A stretch of 64,000 nt of DNA from Erythrobacter tepidarius (lineage in GTDB: Bacteria > Pseudomonadota > Alphaproteobacteria > Sphingomonadales > Sphingomonadaceae), in the NCBI RefSeq assembly GCF_002155695.1, contig NZ_MUYJ01000012.1:1-64000 (forward strand), given 5' to 3'. Numbering within the stretch: the stretch's first letter is position 1; the number at the start of each line of letters is the position of its first letter. The notes beneath the pieces were generated by a model. The model was not told where the DNA came from. It saw only the letters and a program-made list of their open reading frames with translations, and ran no database searches. Positions 42,749 through 51,141 of the stretch are shown here, piece by piece. The translations under genes and the position numbers were made by a program.

Positions 42749-44260
42749 TCACGCCGCCATGGGCGCGGGGCAATAGCGCTTCAGGTAATCGCCGTGGCCC
42801 GGCATGTGCTGGACGAGGTAGCGGATCGACTTCTCCATCTCGTCCACTTCCCTGCGCGTTTGGGCCGGATCGAGCGCGTCGGCCATGGCATTGTGCCCGC
42901 CCATGCGGATCCCCTGCCCCATCATCACCGCTGCCCAGCTGGTTTCGGTGAACAGCTCGTCCTCTTCGCGGAAGATCTGGCCGTTGGCCTTGAAGAGCTC
43001 GATCTTCTCGGTCAGCGTGTCGGGCACCTCCATGGTGCGCACATAGTTCCAGAAGTCGGAATCTGTGCGTTGGGTGGCGTTGTAGTGGAGGATCAGGAAA
43101 TCGCGGATGCGGGCATATTCGCGCCCCGTCAGACGGTTGAAGGCATCCTCTTGCGCCTGCGTGACGCCGTCCAATGACAGCAGCGAGATCAGCTTGTCGA
43201 TCCCGGTGTTGATAAGGTGGATCGAGGTGGATTCCAGCGGCTCCATGAAGCCCGCTGCAAGGCCCAGCGCGATGACGTTCTTGTTCCAGAACTTCCGGCG
43301 GCGCCCCGTCACGAAGCGCAGCCAATTGGGTTCGGCCTGCGGTTTGCCGGCGATATTGCCGAGCAGGATGTCGAGCGCCTGCTGGTCTTCCATGTAGCTT
43401 GAGCAATAGACATGGCCGTTGCCGTTCCGGTGCTGGAGCGGCACCTGCCATTGCCAGCCGGCGGTATGCGCGGTGGCGCGGGTGAAGGGCGGGGGCGGGC
43501 TGCCGTCCTCGCGCAGGCAGGGCAGGGCGACGGCGCGGTTGCAGGGCAGATAGTGGCTCCAGTCGTCGTAGCCGGTCTTGAGCGCCTGCTCGATCAGCAA
43601 CCCGCGGAACCCCGAGCAGTCGACGAACAGATCGCCTGCCAATTGCCGACCATCTTCGAGCGTGACGCCGGTGACGAAACCAGTCTCGCCATCGAGCGCC
43701 GCACCGCTGATCCGGCCTTCGTGTCGCACCACGCCGCGCGCCTCGGCAAAGCGACGCAGATAAGCCGCATAGCGTCCGGCATCCAAATGATAGGCGTAAT
43801 TGACCGGAGGAAGATCGTCCCGCTTGTAGTCTTCGGTGCGGGCGAACTTGCCGAAATAGGCGGCCATGGTTTCGAGGTTGAACACCTGGATGGGGCGCTT
43901 GTCGCCGCCCTGCGCCATGCGGTGCCACACGTGATGAAAGCTGATCCCGCCCATGGAATAGCCATAGGCGCCGAAGGGATGGATGTAGCTGTCGCCCAGC
44001 TTTCCCCAGTTCTCGAACTGGATGCCGAGCTTGAAGGTGCCGCCCACCGCCGCGAGCATTTCGCGTTCGTCCACGCCGAGCAGCCGGTTGAAGCCGACGA
44101 AGGGTGGAATCGTTGCCTCGCCCACACCCACCGTGCCGATCGCCTCGGATTCGATCAGCGTGATTTCCAGCGGCCTTCCGGCCTTCAGGCGCGACAGAGC
44201 GGCAGCAGCCATCCACCCGGCCGTGCCGCCGCCGACGATGATTATCTGTTGAATCGCCAT
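42749..44260 (-). CDS. Flavin-dependent (tryptophan-type) halogenase
   Basis: This 503-aa FADH2-dependent halogenase-family protein has GGGTAGW (FAD), the catalytic-lysine segment VGGTFKLGIQFENW, and the halogenase signature WQWQVP (WxWxxP). The true substrate in sphingomonads and Caulobacter is generally unknown; family members next to TonB receptors of sugar loci are common and need not act on tryptophan. The ATG gives MAIQQIIIVGGG; the longer frame covers the promoter. It is divergent from the TonB receptor across a 194-base gap containing a LacI-type palindrome, so both are probably induced together. No flavin reductase gene is adjacent. Confidence 0.88.
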   Translation of the reverse strand: MAIQQIIIVGGGTAGWMAAAALSRLKAGRPLEITLIESEAIGTVGVGEATIPPFVGFNRLLGVDEREMLAAVGGTFKLGIQFENWGKLGDSYIHPFGAYGYSMGGISFHHVWHRMAQGGDKRPIQVFNLETMAAYFGKFARTEDYKRDDLPPVNYAYHLDAGRYAAYLRRFAEARGVVRHEGRISGAALDGETGFVTGVTLEDGRQLAGDLFVDCSGFRGLLIEQALKTGYDDWSHYLPCNRAVALPCLREDGSPPPPFTRATAHTAGWQWQVPLQHRNGNGHVYCSSYMEDQQALDILLGNIAGKPQAEPNWLRFVTGRRRKFWNKNVIALGLAAGFMEPLESTSIHLINTGIDKLISLLSLDGVTQAQEDAFNRLTGREYARIRDFLILHYNATQRTDSDFWNYVRTMEVPDTLTEKIELFKANGQIFREEDELFTETSWAAVMMGQGIRMGGHNAMADALDPAQTRREVDEMEKSIRYLVQHMPGHGDYLKRYCPAPMAA

Positions 44261-44361
44261 AATTACCCAATCCCTGCAAGGCCCCTTCGAGCCGATTTTC
44301 CGGGATTCTGCCGCCCCGCGAAGTGTTGCCAGAATGCAATATGGCGCGCAGATTACAAGTC

Positions 44362-44377
44362 TTGAGAACGCTAACAA
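44362..44377. promoter_or_regulatory. LacI-type operator upstream of the TonB receptor
   Basis: TTGAGAACGCTAACAA is an imperfect palindrome centred on the CG typical of LacI-family sites. It agrees at 12 of 16 positions with the site at 51080. It lies 77 bases before the receptor ATG and about 100 bases before the halogenase ATG, so it could control both. The LacI gene at 48767 is the likely binder. Confidence 0.6.
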
Positions 44378-44454
44378 TATGCGCTACGAATGGCTCTGCA
44401 AACACCAGTGACCGGCACGAATCTGTCACGGGGCATGGGGAGAGTTGAAAGATC

Positions 44455-47400
44455 ATGAAATACGCAAGCGTTGCGCCGCGTCGGCGGCTGATCGCTCTGG
44501 GCACCGCATCGGCGATCGCCATTTCGGCCGCCACTGCCGCGCCGGCTCTGGCGCAGGATGCGGAAGAGCCCGCCGACGAAGAGGTCGCGGCCGATCCCGG
44601 CCAGCCGGAGATCGTGGTCTCGGGCTTCCGCGCCTCGCTGTCGTCGGCGCAGGCGATCAAGCGCAACGCCGATACTGTCGTTGACGTGATCACCGCCGAG
44701 GACATCGGCGCGCTGCCCGATCGTTCGGTTGCCGAGGCGCTCCAGCGCGTGCCTGGCATCAATATCGGCCGTTTCGAGAAGCCGTCGGATCCCGATCGCT
44801 TCTCGGTCGAAGGAACGGGCGTGATCATCCGCGGTCTCAACTACGTGCGTTCCGAACTCAATGGCCGCGACATCTTTTCGGCCAATGGTGGTACCGTTCT
44901 CAATTTCAACGAGGTTTCGCCCGAACTATTGGGGCGGGTCGAAGTGTTCAAGAACCTCACCGCCGACATGATCGAGGGCGGCATTGCGGGCACCGTAAAC
45001 CTCGTGACCCGCAAGCCGCTCGATCGGCCCGGCTTCCACATCGGCGGCACGATCGAAACCAATGTCGGCGATCTGGCAGAGGAATGGTCGCCCGGCTTTT
45101 CGGTGCTTGCCTCGAACACCTGGGAAACCGACGCCGGTACGCTCGGCTTCCAGATCGGCTATGCCAAGTCGGAGCTGATCAGCCGCACCGATGCCTCGCA
45201 GGTGGGTGACCCCTGCTATCGTCCCGCCTCGCTTGCCGGCGGTTGCCTTCGCGTCCGTCCGGTCGGCAGCGGTGGCTTCGGCGGCTCCCCGCAGTTCGAC
45301 GAGACCAACTTCCCGCCGGCTGACGCGGTCGTCGTGCCTAAGGGCGCGGGCGTGCGAACCACTGATCTTGAGCGCGACCGCGAGGCAGTCTCGGGCGCGA
45401 TCCAGTATGAAAGCCCCGATCGCAGCTTTCTCGTCACCGCCGAATGGCTGCGCGCAGAAACCCGCTTCTTCACCAAGGAGAACGCGGCGATCGCATTGGT
45501 CAATGATGACGCGCTGTTCCCTGTCCCGGCGGCGGGCAGCACCTGGGAGTTCGACTCGAACGGCATCTTCCAGCGCGGCGTCCTCAGCCAGCGCATCGGC
45601 GATGCCTATGCCAATCCTTTCGGACGCGGCGGCATTCCGCTGGAGCTGCTGCGCTTCGAGCGCGAAACCCGCGCGATGACGCAGGATTTCTCGCTCGACA
45701 TCGACTGGAGCCTGACCGATCGCTTCCGCGTCAATTTCGAAGTCCAGCACATTGAATCCGATCTGCGGCAGGATTCGATCATCGGCACCATGGCGACCTG
45801 GGCGAACATCGATCTCGACATGAGCGGCAATGTTCCGCAGGTGCAGTTCCTTGCACCTCCGGGCGCGCCTTCGGACTACTTCACCTCGGGCCGCAACACC
45901 TATTACTGGTTCCTGCTCGATTCGCTCGCCCGCAACGAAGGCCAGCTCGACACCGCGCGGTTCGATGCGGAATACGACATTTCCGAGGATGGCTTCTTCA
46001 AACAGGTCAAGTTTGGTGCGCGTTGGTCGGAGCGTGACCAGACCACCCGCGACACCAACTTCAGCACTTGGGGCAACCTTTCGGCGCCGTGGGCGGGTCG
46101 CGCGGGATGTGCGCCGTGGAATGCGGGCCCGGGTTGTGCCGCCACGGGCGGGTTCCAGCCGGGCCGTTTCTTCACCGGCCTGCCCGGTCAGGAATTCGCG
46201 ATCGGCGGCGGTGCCTATGTCGATGACTTCCCCAACTACGCGAACCTGCGTTCGCCCTTCGACAATGGCTTCCAGCGCGGCAATGCGCCGGCACCGCTGC
46301 CGGGCGGGGCGCATTTCTTCGGCGCTGACAACTTCTTGCGGGAATATCTTTCCGGCGAATCGGCGCGGCAGGCGCGCGAGATCAACATCTTCTCGCAGAC
46401 GCCCAATCCGTTCTTCGGGGTCAACAACCGCAGTTTCACCAATGCGGTGACAGGCCAGAGCAGCCAGTGCACCCCGTTCTGCGAGAACGAGATCAGCAAT
46501 GTCGCGGAAACCACCAAGGCCGCCTATGCCCGGGTCGATTACGGCACGGATTTCGACAATGGCTGGAAGCTGATCGGAAACGTCGGCCTGCGCTACATCG
46601 AAACCGAAGTGCGTGCCGCGGGCCTGATCGGCTTTCCCAACCCCTTCTTCTTCGACGATCCGTCCTCGGGCGGCAACGGCGACGGTGTGGCCCAGCTTTC
46701 GGAAGTGACCGCCGCTTGCGGTCGGGCGCAGCAATTGCCGCCTGAACAGCGTCCGGCCTTCTGCAGCCTGTCCTCGGCGCGCCTCGCGGAGTTTGCGGCG
46801 GCCCATACCGGCGAGATCGTGCTCGACGACCGGGCGGTGACTTTCGACAACTGGTTGCCGAGCTTCAACGCCTTGCTCGATACCGGCAACGGCCTGCTGT
46901 TCCGCGCGGCAGTCTCGAAGGGCATTTCGCGGCCTGATCTGGCTGCCTTCCGCTCGGGTGGCGCGATCGCTGACAACACGGCCGACCTGCGTGCTGATGG
47001 GACGCTGGAAACCGGGCCGCTGTTCCAGCTGTTCACCGGCAACCGCAACCTGCGCCCGATCCAGTCCTGGAACTACGACCTTTCGATCGAATGGTATTTT
47101 GACCGGGTCGGCTCGCTGACGCTTTCGGCCTTCGCAAAGGATATCAAGGGGATCGTCAACAACGGTGTCGATCTTGTCAATTTCGTCAGCCCCAGCGGGC
47201 TGGATCTCGATGTCGAGGTGAACGGCCCCGACAACCGCCAGGACGGCACGATGAAGGGGATCGAGATTGCCTACCAGCAGACCTACGATTTCCTCCCCGG
47301 CTTCCTCAGCGGCCTAGGCTCGCAGTTGACCTATACCTACGTCGACGGCAGCGACTTCCGCAACACCGACCTTGCCAACAATCAGGGCGATTTCGCCGCC

Positions 47401-47748
47401 TTGCAGCCGCTGGCCGGGATTTCGAAGCACACCGTCAATGCGGTGCTGTTCTACGAAAAGGACTGGCTATCGGCCCGTGCGGCCTACAATTGGCGTTCGG
47501 CCTTCGTCATCACGCCGCGGGACGACATCTTCCCGTTCTCGCCGATCTGGGGCGAGGAGACCGGGCAGCTTGACGCCTCGGTTTTCGTGACGCTCAAGCA
47601 GGGCATCAAGCTCGGGGTGCAGGGCGTGAACCTGCTTGACGAGGTGTTCCGCACCTCGCAGGTGATCGACTTCGATGGGACACGGGTGCAGCGTTCCGCG
47701 TTCCGCAATGATCGTCGCTTCACCTTCCTTGCGCGCTTCGACTTCTGA
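44455..47748 (+). CDS. TonB-dependent receptor
   Basis: This 1097-aa outer-membrane active transporter of the long Xanthomonas/Caulobacter type is used for oligosaccharides. The signal peptide ends in ALAQ (near 34), then a TonB-box-like EIVVSGFRASL, the plug domain (about 60-190: VVDVITAEDIGALPDRSVAE, IRGLNY) and a large 22-stranded barrel to RRFTFLARFDF, ending in the Phe signature for outer-membrane insertion. It is the first gene of a plus-strand run with GH16, LacI and MFS genes, and the halogenase is divergent. The likely substrate is a beta-glucan oligosaccharide, inferred from the glycoside hydrolases. Confidence 0.95.
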   Translation: MKYASVAPRRRLIALGTASAIAISAATAAPALAQDAEEPADEEVAADPGQPEIVVSGFRASLSSAQAIKRNADTVVDVITAEDIGALPDRSVAEALQRVPGINIGRFEKPSDPDRFSVEGTGVIIRGLNYVRSELNGRDIFSANGGTVLNFNEVSPELLGRVEVFKNLTADMIEGGIAGTVNLVTRKPLDRPGFHIGGTIETNVGDLAEEWSPGFSVLASNTWETDAGTLGFQIGYAKSELISRTDASQVGDPCYRPASLAGGCLRVRPVGSGGFGGSPQFDETNFPPADAVVVPKGAGVRTTDLERDREAVSGAIQYESPDRSFLVTAEWLRAETRFFTKENAAIALVNDDALFPVPAAGSTWEFDSNGIFQRGVLSQRIGDAYANPFGRGGIPLELLRFERETRAMTQDFSLDIDWSLTDRFRVNFEVQHIESDLRQDSIIGTMATWANIDLDMSGNVPQVQFLAPPGAPSDYFTSGRNTYYWFLLDSLARNEGQLDTARFDAEYDISEDGFFKQVKFGARWSERDQTTRDTNFSTWGNLSAPWAGRAGCAPWNAGPGCAATGGFQPGRFFTGLPGQEFAIGGGAYVDDFPNYANLRSPFDNGFQRGNAPAPLPGGAHFFGADNFLREYLSGESARQAREINIFSQTPNPFFGVNNRSFTNAVTGQSSQCTPFCENEISNVAETTKAAYARVDYGTDFDNGWKLIGNVGLRYIETEVRAAGLIGFPNPFFFDDPSSGGNGDGVAQLSEVTAACGRAQQLPPEQRPAFCSLSSARLAEFAAAHTGEIVLDDRAVTFDNWLPSFNALLDTGNGLLFRAAVSKGISRPDLAAFRSGGAIADNTADLRADGTLETGPLFQLFTGNRNLRPIQSWNYDLSIEWYFDRVGSLTLSAFAKDIKGIVNNGVDLVNFVSPSGLDLDVEVNGPDNRQDGTMKGIEIAYQQTYDFLPGFLSGLGSQLTYTYVDGSDFRNTDLANNQGDFAALQPLAGISKHTVNAVLFYEKDWLSARAAYNWRSAFVITPRDDIFPFSPIWGEETGQLDASVFVTLKQGIKLGVQGVNLLDEVFRTSQVIDFDGTRVQRSAFRNDRRFTFLARFDF

Positions 47749-47762
47749 TTGAGGGAAAGACC

Positions 47763-48743
47763 TTGAAGATTGCAGGGCTGCTGAAGGCATTTACGCTGAC
47801 GGTGGCCCTGCTGCTATTCGGGGGAGCGGCCGGCGAGCCGGCGCCGCAGCCACTTGCCCCGCGCGAAGGCAGAGGCTGGGAGCTGGTATGGGCCGACGAA
47901 TTCGATGGCACGGTGCTTGATCGCAGCAAGTGGACGCCCGAGGAATCGTGCTGGGGCGGCGGCAATTTCGAGCGCCAGTGCTACACCGACCGGCCCGAAA
48001 ACATCGCGGTGGAAGGCGGGCTGCTGCTGCTCAAGGCTCGCAAGGAGCGCTTCACCGGCCCCGCGCGCCCGCCCGAGATTGCCGAGAATCCCAATCCGCA
48101 CATCCTGCAATTCTACACCTCGGGCAAGGTGCGCACACGCGGCCTGCACGCCTGGCGCTATGGCCGCTTCGAGGTGCGCGCCAAGGTGCCGGCGGGGCAG
48201 GGCACCTGGCCGGCGGTGTGGATGATGCCGGCCGAAGACCTCTACGGCGCCTGGCCGCGTTCGGGCGAGATCGACATTCTCGAAGCGGTCAATATCGGCG
48301 CCAAGTGCAAGCTGTGCGCGGGCGGGAGGGGCGAGAACCGCACCCTCAGCGCGCTGCATTTCGGGGACTTCCCGCCCAAGAACCGCGTCGTCGACAGCCG
48401 CACCGCGCTGCCGGACCTTGCCCTGCCGTCCGACGACTTCCACGTCTATGCGGTCGAATGGGGCGAGGGACTGATCCGTTTTCTCGTCGATGACCGGGTC
48501 CATCTCACGGTTTCGGCGGAGCAATGGAGCACCGCCTCGCCGCTCGCCCGTGGCAATCCCGCCGCGCCCTTCGATCGGCCGTTCTACATCATGGCCAATC
48601 TCGCTGTGGGTGGGCGTTTGTCCGAAGAAAACAACGCAAAAGGGGTTGCGGGTAAGACGTTTCCCGCGCAATTCGCAATCGATTGGATCAGGGTTTATCG
48701 CTGCGTCCGTGACCCGATACGGGGGCGGGCCTGCATGATCTAG
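47763..48743 (+). CDS. GH16 family beta-glucanase (laminarinase type)
   Basis: This 326-aa exported endo-beta-1,3(4)-glucanase has a signal peptide (LLKAFTLTVALLLFGGAAG) and the GH16 catalytic core with the ExDxxE motif SGEIDILEAVN (E169, D171, E174). WELVWADEFDGTVLDRSKW and GTWPAVWMMP match laminarinases. The start is a TTG at 47763, supported by GAGGGAAAG 5 bases upstream. The gap to the receptor stop is only 14 bases. It probably cuts polymeric glucan before import by the receptor. Confidence 0.93.
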   Translation: MKIAGLLKAFTLTVALLLFGGAAGEPAPQPLAPREGRGWELVWADEFDGTVLDRSKWTPEESCWGGGNFERQCYTDRPENIAVEGGLLLLKARKERFTGPARPPEIAENPNPHILQFYTSGKVRTRGLHAWRYGRFEVRAKVPAGQGTWPAVWMMPAEDLYGAWPRSGEIDILEAVNIGAKCKLCAGGRGENRTLSALHFGDFPPKNRVVDSRTALPDLALPSDDFHVYAVEWGEGLIRFLVDDRVHLTVSAEQWSTASPLARGNPAAPFDRPFYIMANLAVGGRLSEENNAKGVAGKTFPAQFAIDWIRVYRCVRDPIRGRACMI

Positions 48744-48766
48744 CCGAGACGGAAAGACGAAAGGCC

Positions 48767-49822
48767 ATGGCGCGGGGGCGCAAGTCAGTGACGATAAGGG
48801 ACGTCGCGCAAGACGCGGGCGTCTCGCTCCAGACAGTCAGCCGCGTGGTCAACGGCGGCCCCAACGTGCGCCCGGCGCTGCGCGACAAGGTGCGCGCCTC
48901 GATCGAGCGGCTGGGCTATGTCCCCAGCCTCGCCGCCCAGCGCATGAGCGGATCGCGCTCCTACATCATTCTTGCCATCAATGATCGTGAGCGCACGCTG
49001 GCCGATTGGCGCGAGCGGCGTGGCACCGACTGGGTCGACCAGATGCTGCTGGGCGGGATCCTGACCTGCTCGAAGCACGGTTACCGCATGATGGTGGAAC
49101 TGATCGACACCCATTCCGATCATGTCGAGCGCGAGCTGGGCGCAGCGATTTCGGCGCTCCAGCCCGACGGCGTGGTGTTGACCCCGCCGCACTCGGAAAA
49201 CGCGTTGATCACCGGCTTGTTGACCGAGCGCGGCATTCCCTTCGCGCGGATCGGGTCGAAGACGCCGGGGCCGGGGATCGCCTTGACGATGGGCGATGAA
49301 GGCGCGGCGCATCTGGCCACCACTCGCCTTCTCGAACTCGGCCATCGTCGCATCGCCATGATCGCTGGCCCTGCACAATACAGCCTTTCCGGTTGGCGCG
49401 TCGAGGGCTGGAAGCGCGCGCTGGCCGAGCATCGCCTGCCGTTTGAAGGCCTGCTGGAAGTGGGCGATTTCGGCTACGAAAGCGGCACCCGCGCGGCGCG
49501 CGCGCTGCTCGATCGCATTCCCGATCTCACGGCGATCATCGCATCCTCCGACCAGATGGCGCTCGCCACGCTCGAAGTGGCGCGCGATCGCGGGCTCAAC
49601 GTGCCGCGCGATTTGTCGCTGATCTCCTTCGACAACACGCCGATCGTGCGCTTCACCAATCCGCCCCTGACCGCTGTCGATCAGCCGATTGCCGAAACCG
49701 TCAGTCGCGCGGTCGAGCAGCTCATCGCGCGCGAGCCGGTCGTGGATGGCGCGCCGGTGATCGAAGTCGCCGCCACGCTGGTTGAGCGATCCTCCACCGC
49801 GCCCGCACCGGGGATGGCTTGA
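48767..49822 (+). CDS. LacI-family transcriptional regulator
   Basis: This 351-aa repressor has an N-terminal helix-turn-helix and hinge (VTIRDVAQDAGVSLQTVSRV, then VRPALRDKVRASIERLGYVP) and a sugar-binding C-terminal domain (IASSDQMALATLE, DLSLISFDNTP). It is probably the regulator of the surrounding glucan genes: LacI-type palindromes lie at 44362 and 51080. The effector should be a glucan-derived sugar. It begins 23 bases after the GH16 stop. The start is the ATG after GAAAGACGAAAGG. Confidence 0.92.
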   Translation: MARGRKSVTIRDVAQDAGVSLQTVSRVVNGGPNVRPALRDKVRASIERLGYVPSLAAQRMSGSRSYIILAINDRERTLADWRERRGTDWVDQMLLGGILTCSKHGYRMMVELIDTHSDHVERELGAAISALQPDGVVLTPPHSENALITGLLTERGIPFARIGSKTPGPGIALTMGDEGAAHLATTRLLELGHRRIAMIAGPAQYSLSGWRVEGWKRALAEHRLPFEGLLEVGDFGYESGTRAARALLDRIPDLTAIIASSDQMALATLEVARDRGLNVPRDLSLISFDNTPIVRFTNPPLTAVDQPIAETVSRAVEQLIAREPVVDGAPVIEVAATLVERSSTAPAPGMA

Positions 49823-51039
49823 CCTCGCCGGAACGGCCCGAGGCTGCGCCGGACCGCCAGCCGGGCTGGTTCTTGCTGCTGTTCGCGCTTGCTTCGGCGG
49901 GCGGGGCGGTCGCCTTCGTCCCGCTGCTGACGGTGCTGCTGCCCGAACGCATCGCCGCGCTTCAGGGCCGCGCGGACATCAGCGCATTGGCGCAGGCAAC
50001 GTTCCTTGGGGCGGTCACGGCGAGCTTGGCCAATATCGCGGCGGGGATGCTGAGCGATGCCACGCGCCGCCGCCGGGTGTGGATCGTGGCGGGGCTGGCG
50101 GCCTCGAACGTCTGCCTGCTCCAGATCGGCAAGGCCGATTCGGTTTCGCAAGTCGTGCTGCTGGTGATGCTGTGGCAGATCGGGCTCAACCTGATGCTGG
50201 CCCCGCTCATGGCCTGGGCGGGGGACTGTTTTCCCGATAGCCAGAAGGGCGTGCTGGGCGGCGCGCTGGCGCTGTCGCCGGCGCTGGGCGCGCTGGCCGG
50301 CTCGCTGGTGACGATCGAAGGGCTGTTCCCGAATGATGCGCGGCTGCCCTTCGTCGCCGGGCTGGTGACGGTGCTGGTGCTGCCTGCGGTGCTGCTGGGC
50401 GGCGGGCGCAAGCGGCCGGGGCTGATGGTGTCGCGCGCGGCTGCTGCGCCGGATGCGGTTCGGTTCGCGGCGCATCCGGTCAAGCGGATGTGGGCCGCGC
50501 GATTCCTGGTGCAGGTGGCCGAGGGCGGCATGTTCGCATTCCTGCTCTTTTGGCTGCGTTCGCTCGCACCTGACTTTCCCGAGCATTCCGCCGCCAATAT
50601 CTTCAGCCTCGTGCTGGTCGGCGCGGTGCCGCTGTCGCTGGTGCTAGGGCGCTGGTCCGATCGCCACCAAAGGCCGCTGCTGCCGCTGGCCGCATGCGCG
50701 CTGCTATGTGCGGGCGGTATGCTGGTTATGGCGACGGCGAGCGGCCTGCCTCAGGCGATTGCGGGCTATGTGCTGTTTGCGATGGCTGCCGCCATCTTCC
50801 TCTCGCTTCATGCCGGTCAGACACTGCGCGTGCTCCCCGCACCCGAGCACCGCGGGCGCGATCTTGGACTGTTCAACCTTACCAACACCCTGCCGGCCAT
50901 GGTGATGCCCTGGCTGACGGTGCTGCTAGTTCCCCAGCTCGGCTTTGCCGCGCTGTTCGTGCTTTTCGCCGTGTTGGCCATGGTGAGTGCGGCCCTGCTC
51001 GCGACTTTGTCGCAGTCCCCGAAAACCCCTTCGGTCTGA
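49819..51039 (+). CDS. MFS transporter
   Basis: This 406-aa inner-membrane carrier has about 12 hydrophobic segments, the first WFLLLFALASAGGAVAFVPL. The loop between helices 2 and 3 (MLSDATRRRR) resembles the MFS GxxxDRxGRR motif. The start is a TTG overlapping the LacI stop (TTGA); translation is thus coupled to LacI. By context it should import glucose or short beta-glucosides released by GH16/GH3 in the periplasm. No substrate can be read from the sequence alone. Confidence 0.88.
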   Translation: MTSPERPEAAPDRQPGWFLLLFALASAGGAVAFVPLLTVLLPERIAALQGRADISALAQATFLGAVTASLANIAAGMLSDATRRRRVWIVAGLAASNVCLLQIGKADSVSQVVLLVMLWQIGLNLMLAPLMAWAGDCFPDSQKGVLGGALALSPALGALAGSLVTIEGLFPNDARLPFVAGLVTVLVLPAVLLGGGRKRPGLMVSRAAAAPDAVRFAAHPVKRMWAARFLVQVAEGGMFAFLLFWLRSLAPDFPEHSAANIFSLVLVGAVPLSLVLGRWSDRHQRPLLPLAACALLCAGGMLVMATASGLPQAIAGYVLFAMAAAIFLSLHAGQTLRVLPAPEHRGRDLGLFNLTNTLPAMVMPWLTVLLVPQLGFAALFVLFAVLAMVSAALLATLSQSPKTPSV

Positions 51040-51079
51040 ACGCTTCGCGCTTGCAAAACCGGGCGGGGTTTGTAGTATC

Positions 51080-51095
51080 TTGATAACGTTCTCAA
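51080..51095. promoter_or_regulatory. LacI-type operator upstream of GH3
   Basis: TTGATAACGTTCTCAA is a near-perfect palindrome (one mismatched pair), 46 bases before the proposed GH3 start. It matches the site at 44362 at 12 of 16 positions. The centre AACGTT is typical of LacI-family operators. Confidence 0.65.
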
Positions 51096-51141
51096 CATGC
51101 ATCAGGCCAGAAGATTGATGGTCTTGGGAGGGACTCGTCTG

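Noticed and set aside
44926..46806. A 626-codon minus-strand frame opposite the TonB receptor
   Set aside because: No recognisable domain, rich in Arg/Ala/Gly as expected of an antisense shadow. The receptor frame is certain.
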